DNA of 64,000 nt from Anaerostipes sp. 992a. GTDB lineage: Bacteria > Bacillota > Clostridia > Lachnospirales > Lachnospiraceae. The translations under genes were made by a program, and so were the position numbers. The notes under the pieces are model-generated. The model saw only the letters and a list, made by a program, of their open reading frames with translations, searched no databases and had not been told where the DNA came from. Below are positions 34,909-44,551 of this stretch, one piece after another. Positions within the stretch are counted from its first letter, which is position 1, and each line of letters starts with the position of its first letter. The DNA is taken from positions 806,001 to 870,000 of the forward strand of contig NZ_MJIG01000004.1 in NCBI RefSeq assembly GCF_001940245.1, given 5' to 3'.

Positions 34909-35393
34909 TATCGTTCCTCTGATTTATCCTCTTCAATCTTTACAATTACATTTCCCTTTTTTGTTGCCAGATATCCGATTCGCAGATACTGTCCATTTTC
35001 CTTAATACATCCGCCATTGGTAGATACCTGATGATAACCAAACTTCTTGATAAAAGTCTTACCATAGGAAAAATGTACCCTTCGGATATTAAAACTCTCT
35101 TCTTCCTCGTCCTCCGTGGTCTCTCCTCCCTGGGATGCCGGTGAAAAGTTCTCTACCTCTCCTTCTACGGTCTGATAATTTCCATTCTTGTATGTTTCAA
35201 TAATGGATACATATCCGTAACAAAAATGGAACAGGGTATATGCACAAATGGCCAATGCGATGACTCCTAAAAATCTCACAAACAGCTTTGGTCCTTTATA
35301 AACTGCGTACAATCCGGCAAATCCAAGAATTGCAAACGGTAGTACCCAATATAATTGTATTTTAAAATTGCTGGCTTCATATAAAAGTTCCAT
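34908..35393 (-). CDS. Small membrane protein of unknown function
   Basis: A 161-residue protein I cannot assign. It has two hydrophobic helices (YWVLPFAILGFAGLYAVY and FVRFLGVIALAICAYTLFHF), a basic stretch between them, then a soluble beta-rich C terminus with NYQTVEGEVENFSP and an acidic TTEDEEEES insert. This resembles small DUF3592-like proteins in general shape only. The start at 35393 has AGGAGG seven bases ahead; in-frame Met codons further upstream are weaker. It is coupled to cbiG. Confidence 0.75.
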   Translation of the reverse strand: MELLYEASNFKIQLYWVLPFAILGFAGLYAVYKGPKLFVRFLGVIALAICAYTLFHFCYGYVSIIETYKNGNYQTVEGEVENFSPASQGGETTEDEEEESFNIRRVHFSYGKTFIKKFGYHQVSTNGGCIKENGQYLRIGYLATKKGNVIVKIEEDKSEER

Positions 35394-35427
35394 ATCTATC
35401 CCTCCTATTTTCATAATTCCTTTTTCA

Positions 35428-36210
35428 CTATATGATGGAATCGCAATATGATAATACATTCTCAAATTTCATGGTTCCGCCAAACAGATCCAGTGCACTT
35501 CCAATGGTCACATCAATCTGTCCCTTCCCCAGCTTCTTTAATAATGACAGATCCTCTTCACTTCGTACGCCACCTGCATACGTAATCGGAATCCGATTCC
35601 ATGTTCCAAGGAGCTTTACCAGTTCCTGTTCGATTCCCGATGCTTTGCCTTCCACATCCACCGCATGAATCAGAAATTCATCGCAATACTCGGACAATTC
35701 ATCCAGAACCTCCAGATTTAACACCACATCGGTAAACTTCTGCCACCGATCGGTTACTACATAATATCTTCCATCCTTCTTTCTGCAGCTTAGGTCCAGA
35801 ACCAGATGTTCCTTCCCAACTGCCTCTTTTAAGGCTTCCAGATTCTCATACTGAATCCTTCCATCTTTAAATACATAAGAGGTGACAATAACATGGGTAG
35901 CACCCATCTTAAGAAATCTTGGTGCATTCTCGGCATTGATGCCGCCTCCGATCTGAAGGCCACCGGGGTAAGCTTTCAATGCCAACTCTGCCTGTCTGAC
36001 ATCCTCTTCATAATACTCTGAACCTGCCGGATTCAAAAGAATAATATGTCCTCCCTTTAATCCATGGTCCTTATATAATCCTGCATAATATCCGCCATCT
36101 TTGTCGGATATAAAATTCTCCTTAGCCTGATTGCCGACATCCATTAGACTTCCACCAACAATCTGCTTTACTTTTCCATTGTGTATATCAATACATGGTC
36201 TAAATCTCAT
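35428..36210 (-). CDS. hisA: HisA isomerase of the eukaryotic (yeast HIS6) type
   Basis: Phosphoribosylformimino-AICAR ribotide isomerase of histidine biosynthesis, 260 residues. It matches the yeast/plant form rather than usual bacterial HisA: FRPCIDIHNGKVKQIVGG, YYAGLYKDHGLKGGHII, LQIGGGINAENA, VIVTSYVF, VLDLSCRKKDGRYYVVT and FLIHAVDVEGKASGI, YAGGVRSEEDL, GSALDLFGG. The catalytic Asp residues of strand 1 (CIDIHNG) and the VDVEG region are present. No other his gene is in the window. It is the first gene of a unit with the membrane protein and cbiG. Confidence 0.9.
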   Translation of the reverse strand: MRFRPCIDIHNGKVKQIVGGSLMDVGNQAKENFISDKDGGYYAGLYKDHGLKGGHIILLNPAGSEYYEEDVRQAELALKAYPGGLQIGGGINAENAPRFLKMGATHVIVTSYVFKDGRIQYENLEALKEAVGKEHLVLDLSCRKKDGRYYVVTDRWQKFTDVVLNLEVLDELSEYCDEFLIHAVDVEGKASGIEQELVKLLGTWNRIPITYAGGVRSEEDLSLLKKLGKGQIDVTIGSALDLFGGTMKFENVLSYCDSII

Positions 36211-36245
36211 ATTCCAGTCCTACATTTCATTTTATTCTGATGTTT

Positions 36246-36274
36246 ATTATAACAGATAAGTCATGGATTTTAAA
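36246..36274 (-). promoter_or_regulatory. Promoter of the hisA-cbiG unit
   Basis: A perfect TATAAT (36246-36251) with a TTTAAA -35 (36269-36274) at 17-base spacing, overlapping the end of mutY, on the minus strand. Confidence 0.5.
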
Positions 36275-37310
36275 GTGCTGCCTTAAATGGGGCAAATGCA
36301 GTCGGAATTGCATATGCATCCTCCATCTCCTGCCGTGAAATCCACACCAGATCTTTTAACTCCGGTTTTTCCTCACAAAGAATGTGAAATCCTGTCATAT
36401 GCCATTCGATATGGCTAAAAATATGCTTGGCTTTTGCTGTCGTATCCAACTGGAAATGGGTAACCTGCCATTCCTTCAGCTTCCTTTCCATCTCCTCAAC
36501 AGGAAGAATGCCCTCTGCATTAGGAAATTCCCAAAGCCCTGCCAGCAGCCCCTTCGACTGCCGTTTGTGGATGGCAATCTTATCCTGATATTCCAACAGA
36601 AAAATCGTCTTATGCTCAATCTTCCTTTTTTTCTTTGGCATTTTTACCGGAATCCGCTCCGTCAGATCCTCCTTGTAGGCACGACAGATCGTATCCCAAG
36701 GACACTCCTCGCATTTTGGCTTTCCATTAGGTACACATACCATAGCACCAAGCTCCATCAGTGCCTGGTTAAAATCACCTGCCCGTTCTTTTGGAATGAT
36801 TTCCAGAAGATCCTCTGTAATCGCCTTTTTGGTAGACTGCTTCAGAATATCTCTTTCATCACCGGTAATCCTCGTGATTACCCGAAGCACATTGCCATCT
36901 ACTGCGGCTACCGGAAGTCCAAAAGCAATGGATCCAATGGCACCAGCTGTATATTCTCCAATTCCCTTTAAGGAAAGGAGCAACTGATAATCCCCGGGAA
37001 TTTCTCCACCAAACTCATCCATCACCTGATTTGCTGCAACCTTAAGATTTCTTGCCCGATTATAGTAGCCAAGTCCTTCCCACAATTTCATCAGCTTATC
37101 GTCTTCTACGGCTGCCAGATCTGCCACCGATGGCAGTTCTTTCATAAATCGGTCATAATAAGGCTTTACTGCCTCCACTCTGGTCTGCTGAAGCATAATT
37201 TCAGAAACCCATACCCGATATGGTGTTGGCTCCTCCCTCCATGGAAGGATTCTGGCATTATAATCATACCAATTTAACAATGCCTTGCTGATTCCAGCAT
37301 CTAAACTCAT
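36270..37310 (-). CDS. mutY: A/G-specific adenine glycosylase MutY
   Basis: DNA repair enzyme, 346 residues, that removes A mispaired with 8-oxoguanine. The catalytic Glu is in EIMLQQTRVEAV, the helix-hairpin-helix Asp region is LKGIGEYTAGAIGSIAFG...AAVDGNV, and four Cys for a [4Fe-4S] cluster are in CVPNGKPKCEECPWDTIC (spacing 7-2-5, one longer than the E. coli 6-2-5). The C-terminal domain is the Nudix-like 8-oxoG reader. It follows comF by about 10 bases. Confidence 0.95.
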   Translation of the reverse strand: MSLDAGISKALLNWYDYNARILPWREEPTPYRVWVSEIMLQQTRVEAVKPYYDRFMKELPSVADLAAVEDDKLMKLWEGLGYYNRARNLKVAANQVMDEFGGEIPGDYQLLLSLKGIGEYTAGAIGSIAFGLPVAAVDGNVLRVITRITGDERDILKQSTKKAITEDLLEIIPKERAGDFNQALMELGAMVCVPNGKPKCEECPWDTICRAYKEDLTERIPVKMPKKKRKIEHKTIFLLEYQDKIAIHKRQSKGLLAGLWEFPNAEGILPVEEMERKLKEWQVTHFQLDTTAKAKHIFSHIEWHMTGFHILCEEKPELKDLVWISRQEMEDAYAIPTAFAPFKAAL

Positions 37311-37320
37311 ACTTCATCTC

Positions 37321-38034
37321 CTAACTGTCTCCCCGACCAATGGCCATGGTCAAGACGTATACTTTTTCAATTCCATGTTTCTTTAATATTCTCGTACAGG
37401 CATCTGCAGTGGCACCTGATGTATAGATATCATCGACTAAAAGAACCCTGCGTTCTCCCCGATAATACTTCTCCTGCCAGAAAAACACTTTAAGAAGAGC
37501 TGCCCGACGTTCCAATGGAGAAAGCTCTTTTAAAGGTGTGGTCTCCTTTCCCCGTATTAAAAGCCTACGATTAACCGGTACAGATAACCAGCCAGCCACT
37601 TCATTGGCAAAAAGCTCCGCCTGATTAAACCCGCGTTTCCTTTGTTTTTTTCTGGCAAGAGGTACCGGAATAATTCCATCCAGATCCAGTTCTCTTAATA
37701 TTTTCTCATACTGCTCTCTTCCCATACGCCCATAAAATTTTACGAATTCACGGCGATTTTTATATTTTACCGCTAAAATAGAAGGTGCCGTAGCTGTATC
37801 ATATTCTACAATGGAAAAGCCCCGGTCAAAGGATAGTTTACGCCTTTTGCAATCGTAACAATACTCCTGCTCCTTTGACAACAGCGGTTTCCCACACTGA
37901 TAACAGTACGGCTGCCTTATTCTCTTTACCTTCTTTCTACAAGAAGGGCAGATATCGCCCTTCTGATCCTCTAAAATCTCAAAACAGACTGGACAGTGCT
38001 TCGGGTATAATAAATTCCAGATTTCCTGATACAT
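37321..38034 (-). CDS. comF: ComF-family phosphoribosyltransferase-like protein
   Basis: A 237-residue protein with two N-terminal CxxC pairs (CPVCFEI, CPSC, CYQCGKP, CYDCKRR) that probably hold zinc, then a type I PRTase domain with VLLVDDIYTSGAT as the PRPP loop and the RKKQRKRGFNQAE motif of the ComF family. ComF works in DNA uptake in naturally competent bacteria; in others the role is unclear. The start at 38034 has GAAGG ahead. It is upstream of mutY. Confidence 0.87.
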   Translation of the reverse strand: MYQEIWNLLYPKHCPVCFEILEDQKGDICPSCRKKVKRIRQPYCYQCGKPLLSKEQEYCYDCKRRKLSFDRGFSIVEYDTATAPSILAVKYKNRREFVKFYGRMGREQYEKILRELDLDGIIPVPLARKKQRKRGFNQAELFANEVAGWLSVPVNRRLLIRGKETTPLKELSPLERRAALLKVFFWQEKYYRGERRVLLVDDIYTSGATADACTRILKKHGIEKVYVLTMAIGRGDS

Positions 38035-38107
38035 ATTGCCTTCTTTCCCTTCTCTCCAAGGGCTGCCTGTTCTCATCCTGTCATATTTTAAAATAGCACA
38101 CTCAACT

Positions 38108-40207
38108 CTACTTGATCGTCTTAGATCTGTATCCGCTCAGACTGCTATAGATCTTAGTAGAGCCTGATTTTGTATATGCTCTGACTTTTACATAATATTT
38201 CTTTTTGGATTTTAATCCAGTCAGAGTTACGCTGGTAGAAGTTGTTGTTTTCTTTTTCACATACTTGCTGCTTCCCGGTACCTTTACATAAACCTCAAAC
38301 CCACTTGCCTTATATGGCTTATTCCATTTGATCGTCAGCTTTCCTTTGGAAGTACTGGAAATAGAAGAAATGGATGGTGCCTTTGGAGCAATCTTAAAGG
38401 TTCTTGTAAGACTTCCACAATAATTTCCATTTCCAATAATGGTCATGGTTGCAATTCCCGGATTCTTATTATTGCTATAAGTAATGCGGTAATCTATTCC
38501 CTTCTTTAAGGTCGTTCCATTTAATTTTACCGTCGGTGTCTGAGTAATGCTCTTTCCAGTGTAAGTCTTTTGTGTATCATGCGTTACCGATGCTTTGCTG
38601 ATACTCTTTAATGTAGTTCCAGTATCTTTTGTATAAGCCTTTAAGCAGAAGTTGGCATTCTTCAAAGATTTATAGTCATCATATTCTGAATAATATACAT
38701 AATTATCCGTAAGATCTTGGTATTCTCCATTTTTTATATCTGTAATGCTGTCTCCAAAATATCCCTGTCCACTCTCTGCATCCGCTAAGGAAGTATAGTC
38801 ATACCACCGATCCTCTACTGGGAAGCTGATACCCTTTGTATCGGATACAATTTCAATCGCCACCAGATACTTAGAATCCGTAATGGTTACTGGTGTATCC
38901 AGATTGATCACCTGGAATCCGGTATCATTATACTTATTACTGTCACTATTATCAATGGTAGTCGTTGCCACCTTCTTTAATTTTGATACATCTCTGGATG
39001 GAGATACGTATACATTCACGGTTACGCCACTCTGCAAGAAATAACTGGATACAGAAGTTACCTTCTGCTTCTTCGTAGTGCTTCTGGAGAACTTATTCAT
39101 ATAAACCAGTTTCTTGCTATTCACTCTATAAGTATCTGTCACTCCCAGTGGGTCATATTCATACAGATGATCATATAATCCACTTCTGTTGGTGGTAGAC
39201 ATAACACTGGTGGATTCAGAAAAATATTCTTCATAGGAAATCCAGAAGTAACCGCCTTCTCCCCAGTCTTCCCCCCAGCTATTCTTGACAAGAAATGCGC
39301 CATCACTATCCGGGCGACAGCCTTCATAAAAGTTCTCTCTGGAGAAGTTATCATCCCATCCTACGACCGTAATGGCATGGTTGGAATAAGACCTAAGAGG
39401 ATTGCTTCCTCCAGTTTCCCGTAGATCACTTAAATAAGCCACTCCCTTTGTACCATCCTCATAACTGAAGGAATGATAATTGGCAGCATTGGAGTTCTTG
39501 GAATAATAACCAGAATAAATAGCCCCGTAGTTATAGATCATAGATTTCATGGATTTCAGATAGTTCTTATAAGCCGCCTTCTTCCACCATCCATCATCGT
39601 TTAACGTATACTGCACATCACCAAGCAGCTTTGCCTTCTCCACATAAATATCTGTCTTTGTCTTCGCTTTTGTAGTGGAGATGCTTCTCTGCTCTCCTCC
39701 ATCATAGGCGTCCTCTGACTCTAATACTGGTCCAGTCAGTGTTCCTCTGGTCAGATATGCCATGGACATAAAGTAATTTCCACCATCGTTGGCAAGAAAA
39801 TCATAGCCATACACGTTCTCCTTATCCGGATCACTGGCTGTCATGGAATACTTCATATGATTTTCAGAAAAGTCATATTCCGTTCCACTGTTCTTTTTCA
39901 AATAAGATTCCAGATTGCCATAAGTAGCAAAGATCCAGCAGGTTCCCAGTGGGTTCTGATCTTTTACTGATGTGGTTTCAGCAGAATATTTTTCCAGATC
40001 CTCCGCTGCATTCTTTGGAATCATCTTTGATGGTAAGGATCCGATATTTTCCTCTTCATAGTCCATGGTTACATGAGAAGGAATCTTTCCTCCTTCACTA
40101 TTGGTTTTCTGATCAACGCTTCCTGTTCCTGTAATCGTCATGGCAGAAACAGATGTTGGCAGCATCATCGTGCATGCCAAAAGCGCAGCAATTATCTTTT
40201 TCTTCAT
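38108..40207 (-). CDS. Secreted C1-family (papain-like) cysteine protease, copy 1
   Basis: A 699-residue exported protein. Signal peptide at about 1-22 (ending SVSA). C1A peptidase domain with oxyanion Gln 84 and Cys 90 in KDQNPLGTCWIFA, His 277 in SNHAITVVGWDD and Asn 309 in LVKNSWG. Then a beta-rich (lectin-like) domain containing YLVAIEI, a small Ig-like repeat KTYTGKSITQTPTV...GNYCGS, and a C-terminal fibronectin III domain rich in Lys and Thr. No cell-wall anchor is seen. Members of this family act outside the cell on proteins or peptides. It has its own promoter overlapping the end of copy 2. Confidence 0.9.
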   Translation of the reverse strand: MKKKIIAALLACTMMLPTSVSAMTITGTGSVDQKTNSEGGKIPSHVTMDYEEENIGSLPSKMIPKNAAEDLEKYSAETTSVKDQNPLGTCWIFATYGNLESYLKKNSGTEYDFSENHMKYSMTASDPDKENVYGYDFLANDGGNYFMSMAYLTRGTLTGPVLESEDAYDGGEQRSISTTKAKTKTDIYVEKAKLLGDVQYTLNDDGWWKKAAYKNYLKSMKSMIYNYGAIYSGYYSKNSNAANYHSFSYEDGTKGVAYLSDLRETGGSNPLRSYSNHAITVVGWDDNFSRENFYEGCRPDSDGAFLVKNSWGEDWGEGGYFWISYEEYFSESTSVMSTTNRSGLYDHLYEYDPLGVTDTYRVNSKKLVYMNKFSRSTTKKQKVTSVSSYFLQSGVTVNVYVSPSRDVSKLKKVATTTIDNSDSNKYNDTGFQVINLDTPVTITDSKYLVAIEIVSDTKGISFPVEDRWYDYTSLADAESGQGYFGDSITDIKNGEYQDLTDNYVYYSEYDDYKSLKNANFCLKAYTKDTGTTLKSISKASVTHDTQKTYTGKSITQTPTVKLNGTTLKKGIDYRITYSNNKNPGIATMTIIGNGNYCGSLTRTFKIAPKAPSISSISSTSKGKLTIKWNKPYKASGFEVYVKVPGSSKYVKKKTTTSTSVTLTGLKSKKKYYVKVRAYTKSGSTKIYSSLSGYRSKTIK

Positions 40208-40254
40208 TCTTGCTCCTTTTCTTCTTCCTCTTTTATCGCTAAAAATCTATTGTC

Positions 40255-40283
40255 ATTATAACTGAAATCAAACCTTGAAACAA
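40255..40283 (-). promoter_or_regulatory. Promoter of secreted protease copy 1
   Basis: TTGTTT (40278-40283) and TATAAT (40255-40260) with 17-base spacing on the minus strand, just before the end of copy 2 and about 50 bases ahead of the copy 1 start. Confidence 0.6.
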
Positions 40284-40284
40284 T

Positions 40285-42312
40285 CTATTTTATTGTTCTT
40301 GATCTCCATAAACTCAGTTTGCTATCGATTTTTTCATTTCCAACTTTTTTATATGCACGTATCTTCACGTAATATTTTTTCTTTGAAGCTAATTTCTTTA
40401 AAACAGCACTGGTAGCAGTCGTCGTCTTCACCTTTGTATATCGGCTGCTTCCAGGTTTCTTTAGGTAGATTTCAAACCCATCCGCTTTGTATGGCCGATT
40501 CCACTTTAAAGACAGACACCCTTTGGAATTACTGGATATGGATGTAATCTCCGGTGCTTTTGGCAATATTCTATATTGCTTTGCAACAGATCCACAATAT
40601 TCCCCATTGCCCACAATGGTCATGGTAGCGATCCCCGGGCTGATCCAATTGTTATAGGCAATCCGATAATCCGTTCCTTCCTCCAGTTTTGTGCCATTTA
40701 AGGTTACTGTCGGACTCTGGCGAATTCCTTCGCCTGTATAAACCTTATCCGTATATCCGGTTACCTCTGCTCCACTTAAGCTCTTTAAGATCTTTCCAGT
40801 ATCCTTCGTATACGCCTTCAAGCATACATTGGCGTCTTCCCATCCTGATTTTTTGGTTAAATCTTTGTATTGCCCCTTCTTGATCGCCATAATGCTACCG
40901 CCAATATAGCTTTGTCCCTGCTCAGCAACTGCATTGGAAGAATAACCAGACAATTTATCCTCCAATGGATATTCCAGATATTGTTCTGAAGATTCCAGCT
41001 CAATGGCCACCAGATATCTGGAATCCGTAATGGTTACCGGTGTATCCAGATCGATGACCTGGAATCCGGTATCTTTTATCGTTACCGTCGCCTCCTTCCT
41101 TAAATGCTTCACATCCCGATCCGGAGAAATATATACATTGGCTGTTATTCCTTTGCTCAGAAAATAGCTGGATACTGCTGTAATCTTCTGCTGTCTGGAT
41201 GTGGTTCTCTTAAACTGGTTCATGTAGGTAATGCGATCATCAAAACCGACCAGAGAAGAGGTACATCCAAGTGTATCATATTCGTACAGATGGTCGTATA
41301 AACTGCTTCGATCGGTCATCCTAGTCACAGAGCAGGTGTGTTGAAATAGTTCCTCATAGGAAATCCAGAAATACCCATTCTCTCCCCATGTATCGCCCCA
41401 ACTGTTCTTTACCAGAAATGCTCCGTCTTTCGTTGGCCGGTTGGACTTACTGAAATTCTCCCTGGCAAATCCATCGTCCCATCCCACTACTGTAATTGCA
41501 TGATCCGGACCTGGAATTTCAGAACTGTCCCTCTCTGCTTTTATATTGCTTAAATACGCAAGTCCCTTTGTTCCGTCCTTATATTTAAAAATATGATAAT
41601 CTCCGTTGGAGGAATTATAGCAGCTATAAATCGCTCCATATTTGCGGATCATGGCTTTCATGTCCTTAATATAGCTTTTATGTTCACTCGTCTTCCACCA
41701 ATCAGAGGTGATCACATCATACTCCAAGTCACCAAGAATCTTCGCACCAGCCACATAATCACCCGTTGCTGTCTTTTCCAGTGTAACCGACAAGCTTCTT
41801 TTTGTCTTTTCATCATATGGATCATCAGCCTCTAACACAGGTCCTGTTCCGGTTCCTCTCGTCAAATAGGCAAGAGACATCCAGAAATTTCCTCCTGTAT
41901 AGACAGAATAATCAAATGCATATGGATTTTTCGTCTTCGTATCACTTTTGGTAGAAATATATTTTACGTGATTCTCAGAAAAATTATATTCGATTCCGGT
42001 CTGCTTTTTTAAAAAGGATTCCAGATTGCCGTAGGTAGCGAAAATCCAACAGGTTCCCAGACTTCCCTGATTGCCCACCGGTGTTGTCTCGGCTGTATAA
42101 TCCAACAGATCCTCTGCTGCATCCTTTGGGATCATTTTGAAAGGAAGATTTTCATGATTCTCTGTCCCTTTTTCATATGGAATCTCAATCTTTGGCTTCA
42201 CATACCCCCTGCCTTTTTCTTCCTGACTTATGACCTCTCCATAGGCTGATCCTGGTATTCCAGCCACTATAGCAAAAGTCATGATCCATGCTGCTACTTT
42301 TTTCTTCATCAT
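40285..42312 (-). CDS. Secreted C1-family cysteine protease, copy 2
   Basis: A 675-residue paralogue of its neighbours with the same layout: signal peptide to about residue 24 (SAYG), C1A domain with Gln 82 and Cys 88 in GNQGSLGTCWIFA, His in PDHAITVVGWDD, Asn in LVKNSWGDTWGENGYFWIS, then the beta-rich, Ig-like and fibronectin III domains. The start at 42312 (Met-Met-Lys-Lys) has GGGAGG eight bases upstream; a longer frame from 42360 runs through the terminator hairpin of copy 3 and is rejected. Divergent enough from copies 1 and 3 to suggest an old duplication. Confidence 0.9.
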   Translation of the reverse strand: MMKKKVAAWIMTFAIVAGIPGSAYGEVISQEEKGRGYVKPKIEIPYEKGTENHENLPFKMIPKDAAEDLLDYTAETTPVGNQGSLGTCWIFATYGNLESFLKKQTGIEYNFSENHVKYISTKSDTKTKNPYAFDYSVYTGGNFWMSLAYLTRGTGTGPVLEADDPYDEKTKRSLSVTLEKTATGDYVAGAKILGDLEYDVITSDWWKTSEHKSYIKDMKAMIRKYGAIYSCYNSSNGDYHIFKYKDGTKGLAYLSNIKAERDSSEIPGPDHAITVVGWDDGFARENFSKSNRPTKDGAFLVKNSWGDTWGENGYFWISYEELFQHTCSVTRMTDRSSLYDHLYEYDTLGCTSSLVGFDDRITYMNQFKRTTSRQQKITAVSSYFLSKGITANVYISPDRDVKHLRKEATVTIKDTGFQVIDLDTPVTITDSRYLVAIELESSEQYLEYPLEDKLSGYSSNAVAEQGQSYIGGSIMAIKKGQYKDLTKKSGWEDANVCLKAYTKDTGKILKSLSGAEVTGYTDKVYTGEGIRQSPTVTLNGTKLEEGTDYRIAYNNWISPGIATMTIVGNGEYCGSVAKQYRILPKAPEITSISSNSKGCLSLKWNRPYKADGFEIYLKKPGSSRYTKVKTTTATSAVLKKLASKKKYYVKIRAYKKVGNEKIDSKLSLWRSRTIK

Positions 42313-42333
42313 AAGCAACACCTCCCCTTTTAA

Positions 42334-42366
42334 AAGAAAGCACTGCTTTTGTTGCAGCACTTTCTT
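42334..42366 (-). terminator. Terminator after secreted protease copy 3
   Basis: On the minus strand AAGAAAGTGCTGC pairs with GCAGTGCTTTCTT (two G-T pairs) around a seven-base loop and is followed by TT; it lies just after the copy 3 stop. It separates copy 3 from copy 2, so copy 2 would need read-through or its own promoter. Confidence 0.75.
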
Positions 42367-42372
42367 AAACTC

Positions 42373-44454
42373 TTATTTTATGGTTCTTGAACGCCATTTA
42401 CTAAAGGTACTATATACCTTTTCACCTTTGGAAGTCTTGTATGCCCGCACCTTTACATAATATTTCTTCTTTGATTTCAATTGCGTAAGGGTCGTTTTCG
42501 TAGATGTGGTCGTCTTTGCCTTCATATACTTACTACTTCCAGGCTTCTTTATATAAACCTCATATCCCGTTACCTTCGGAGAAGACTTCCATTTCAAGGA
42601 AAGCTTCCCTTTGGAAGTACTGGATATGGATGTGACTGTTGTACTCTTTGGTGCAATGGTATAATTCTTAGCAACAGACCCACTATACATTCCATTGCCC
42701 ACGATAGTCATAGTCGCAATGCCAGGATCCGTCCGATTACTGTATACCACACGGTAATCCTGGCCTTCTGAAAGCTGCTGTCCATCTAATACTACCGTCG
42801 GCGTCTGGCTGGTCGCCTCTCCTGTATAAGTCTTATTGACACATCCGGTCACCTCTGCCCCAGACAGGCTGGTAAGCTTCACTCCCGTATCCTTTGTATA
42901 GGCTTTGATGCAGACATTTAAGTTTTTGCCTCCCGGCTGCTTTACCACATCCACATAGTTTCCTTTTTTTACACCAGAAATTCCTGTATCGGCAATATAA
43001 CTCTGCCCAACCAAGGCCTCTGCCTTTGGATCGTAACTCTCCAGTCTGTCTTCTACTGGATAAATAGGATCCTCTCCCTCTGGCGCGATCACCTCAATAG
43101 CCGCCAGATATTTGGAATCGATAATCGTGACGGGCTGATCGGAAAAATCAATGACCTGATAACCCATCTTATCCACTTTTTGCTGTGCTACCTTTACCAG
43201 ATCTTTGGCATCCCTGTTTGGAGAGATATATACATTAATAGTTGCGCCAGGCTGTACAAAATAAGTGCCAATGGCGGTTACCTTCTGTTGATTCGATGTA
43301 CTTCTATTAAACCGATTCATGTATACAAGGCGTTTTTCATCCCAGCAAGCCCAGGAACCGGTCAATCCAAAGGTATCATATTCATAAATATGATCATACA
43401 CTTCCGCTCTCTGCTTCACATCCGTCACAGTGGTTGCCAAATCAAAATATTCCTCATAGGAGATCCAGAAGTATCCATCCTCTCCCCAGTCTGTTCCCCA
43501 GCTGTTCTTAACGAGAAAGGCCCCATTCTTACTCGGTCTGCAGTCCATATATTCATCATGGTAGAAGTTATTTCTGGAAAAATCGTCGTCCCATCCCACT
43601 ACAGTAACGGCATGATCCGTCTGATTGATATCCATATTTCCTTTCCGCTTGGTGCTGATATAGGACCATCCTATTTTTCCATCCTCATAAGTGAACTGAT
43701 AATCCGTAGCATCAGAAGAATAATAAGACACATAGATGGCCCCATACGCTTTGATCATGGCCTTCATATCCTCTACATAACTTTTGTGTTCGTCACTTTT
43801 CCACCACTTAGAACCCTCATTATAATAAGGCGTTCCTAACGTTTTAGAACCTGTCACATAATGTCCGGTAACCGGCTTTTTATTCAACTCACTTACCGTA
43901 GTCTTTACCGAATCATCATTGTTATATGGGTCGTCTTCTTCCAGAACCGGTCCAGTTGCCGTTCCTCTGGTCCAGTACGCCAGCATCATATCGATATTAC
44001 CACCCTGGTAAATATCCCAGGCCAAGCTGTATGGATTTTTCCCTGTGGTCATCCCCTTTGCCATCAGATTCTTTGGATGATTCTCTGAAAAATCATATTC
44101 TGTTCCTTCTTTCTGCTTTAAGAAAGATTCCAGATTGGCATTGGAAGCAAAAATCCAGCAGGTTCCCAGCGGATTCTGATCCTTTACCGGAGTCAGCGGT
44201 GCAATATAATCTGCCAGATCCTCCTTTGCCTCCTTCTGGATAAACTTTGATGGAAGACCTTTTGTATCCATCGTTCCCGGCTGATAGGTAAGCCCAGTTA
44301 CTGAATTCATAGAACCTTTTCCATGTTCTTCGCTTTCCCTCTTTACCTCCTGATTTCCCCGCTTTGGTACACTGATCGTTGTTGCTTCTGTCGGTACCGT
44401 CACAAAAAACATCATTGCAAAGCTAAGCGCGATTTTCCATATTCTTTTTTTCAT
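42373..44454 (-). CDS. Secreted C1-family cysteine protease, copy 3
   Basis: A 693-residue paralogue. Signal peptide to about residue 24 (PTEA), C1A domain with Gln 93 and Cys 99 in KDQNPLGTCWIFASN, His in TDHAVTVVGWDDDF, Asn in LVKNSWGTDWGEDGYFWIS, followed by the same beta-rich, Ig-like and fibronectin III modules. The start at 44454 (MKKRIWKIAL) has GGAAGGAG seven bases ahead; the open frame continues 36 codons upstream without a ribosome site. It follows recD2 at about 100 bases. Confidence 0.9.
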   Translation of the reverse strand: MKKRIWKIALSFAMMFFVTVPTEATTISVPKRGNQEVKRESEEHGKGSMNSVTGLTYQPGTMDTKGLPSKFIQKEAKEDLADYIAPLTPVKDQNPLGTCWIFASNANLESFLKQKEGTEYDFSENHPKNLMAKGMTTGKNPYSLAWDIYQGGNIDMMLAYWTRGTATGPVLEEDDPYNNDDSVKTTVSELNKKPVTGHYVTGSKTLGTPYYNEGSKWWKSDEHKSYVEDMKAMIKAYGAIYVSYYSSDATDYQFTYEDGKIGWSYISTKRKGNMDINQTDHAVTVVGWDDDFSRNNFYHDEYMDCRPSKNGAFLVKNSWGTDWGEDGYFWISYEEYFDLATTVTDVKQRAEVYDHIYEYDTFGLTGSWACWDEKRLVYMNRFNRSTSNQQKVTAIGTYFVQPGATINVYISPNRDAKDLVKVAQQKVDKMGYQVIDFSDQPVTIIDSKYLAAIEVIAPEGEDPIYPVEDRLESYDPKAEALVGQSYIADTGISGVKKGNYVDVVKQPGGKNLNVCIKAYTKDTGVKLTSLSGAEVTGCVNKTYTGEATSQTPTVVLDGQQLSEGQDYRVVYSNRTDPGIATMTIVGNGMYSGSVAKNYTIAPKSTTVTSISSTSKGKLSLKWKSSPKVTGYEVYIKKPGSSKYMKAKTTTSTKTTLTQLKSKKKYYVKVRAYKTSKGEKVYSTFSKWRSRTIK

Positions 44455-44551
44455 TCTTTTTCTCCTTCCCAATTCAAATTCGTTCTTTCCTGTCCAAAAG
44501 TAGAAATCATTCCTATAGAGGTGTGAGATATCTCCCGCTAAGTTATATATA

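Noticed and set aside
36384-36971. 195-codon open frame antisense to mutY
   Set aside because: Shadow of mutY, which has all catalytic and Fe-S residues on the other strand.
43180-43839. 219-codon open frame antisense to secreted protease copy 3
   Set aside because: Shadow of a clear coding sequence; no ribosome site and no recognisable domain.
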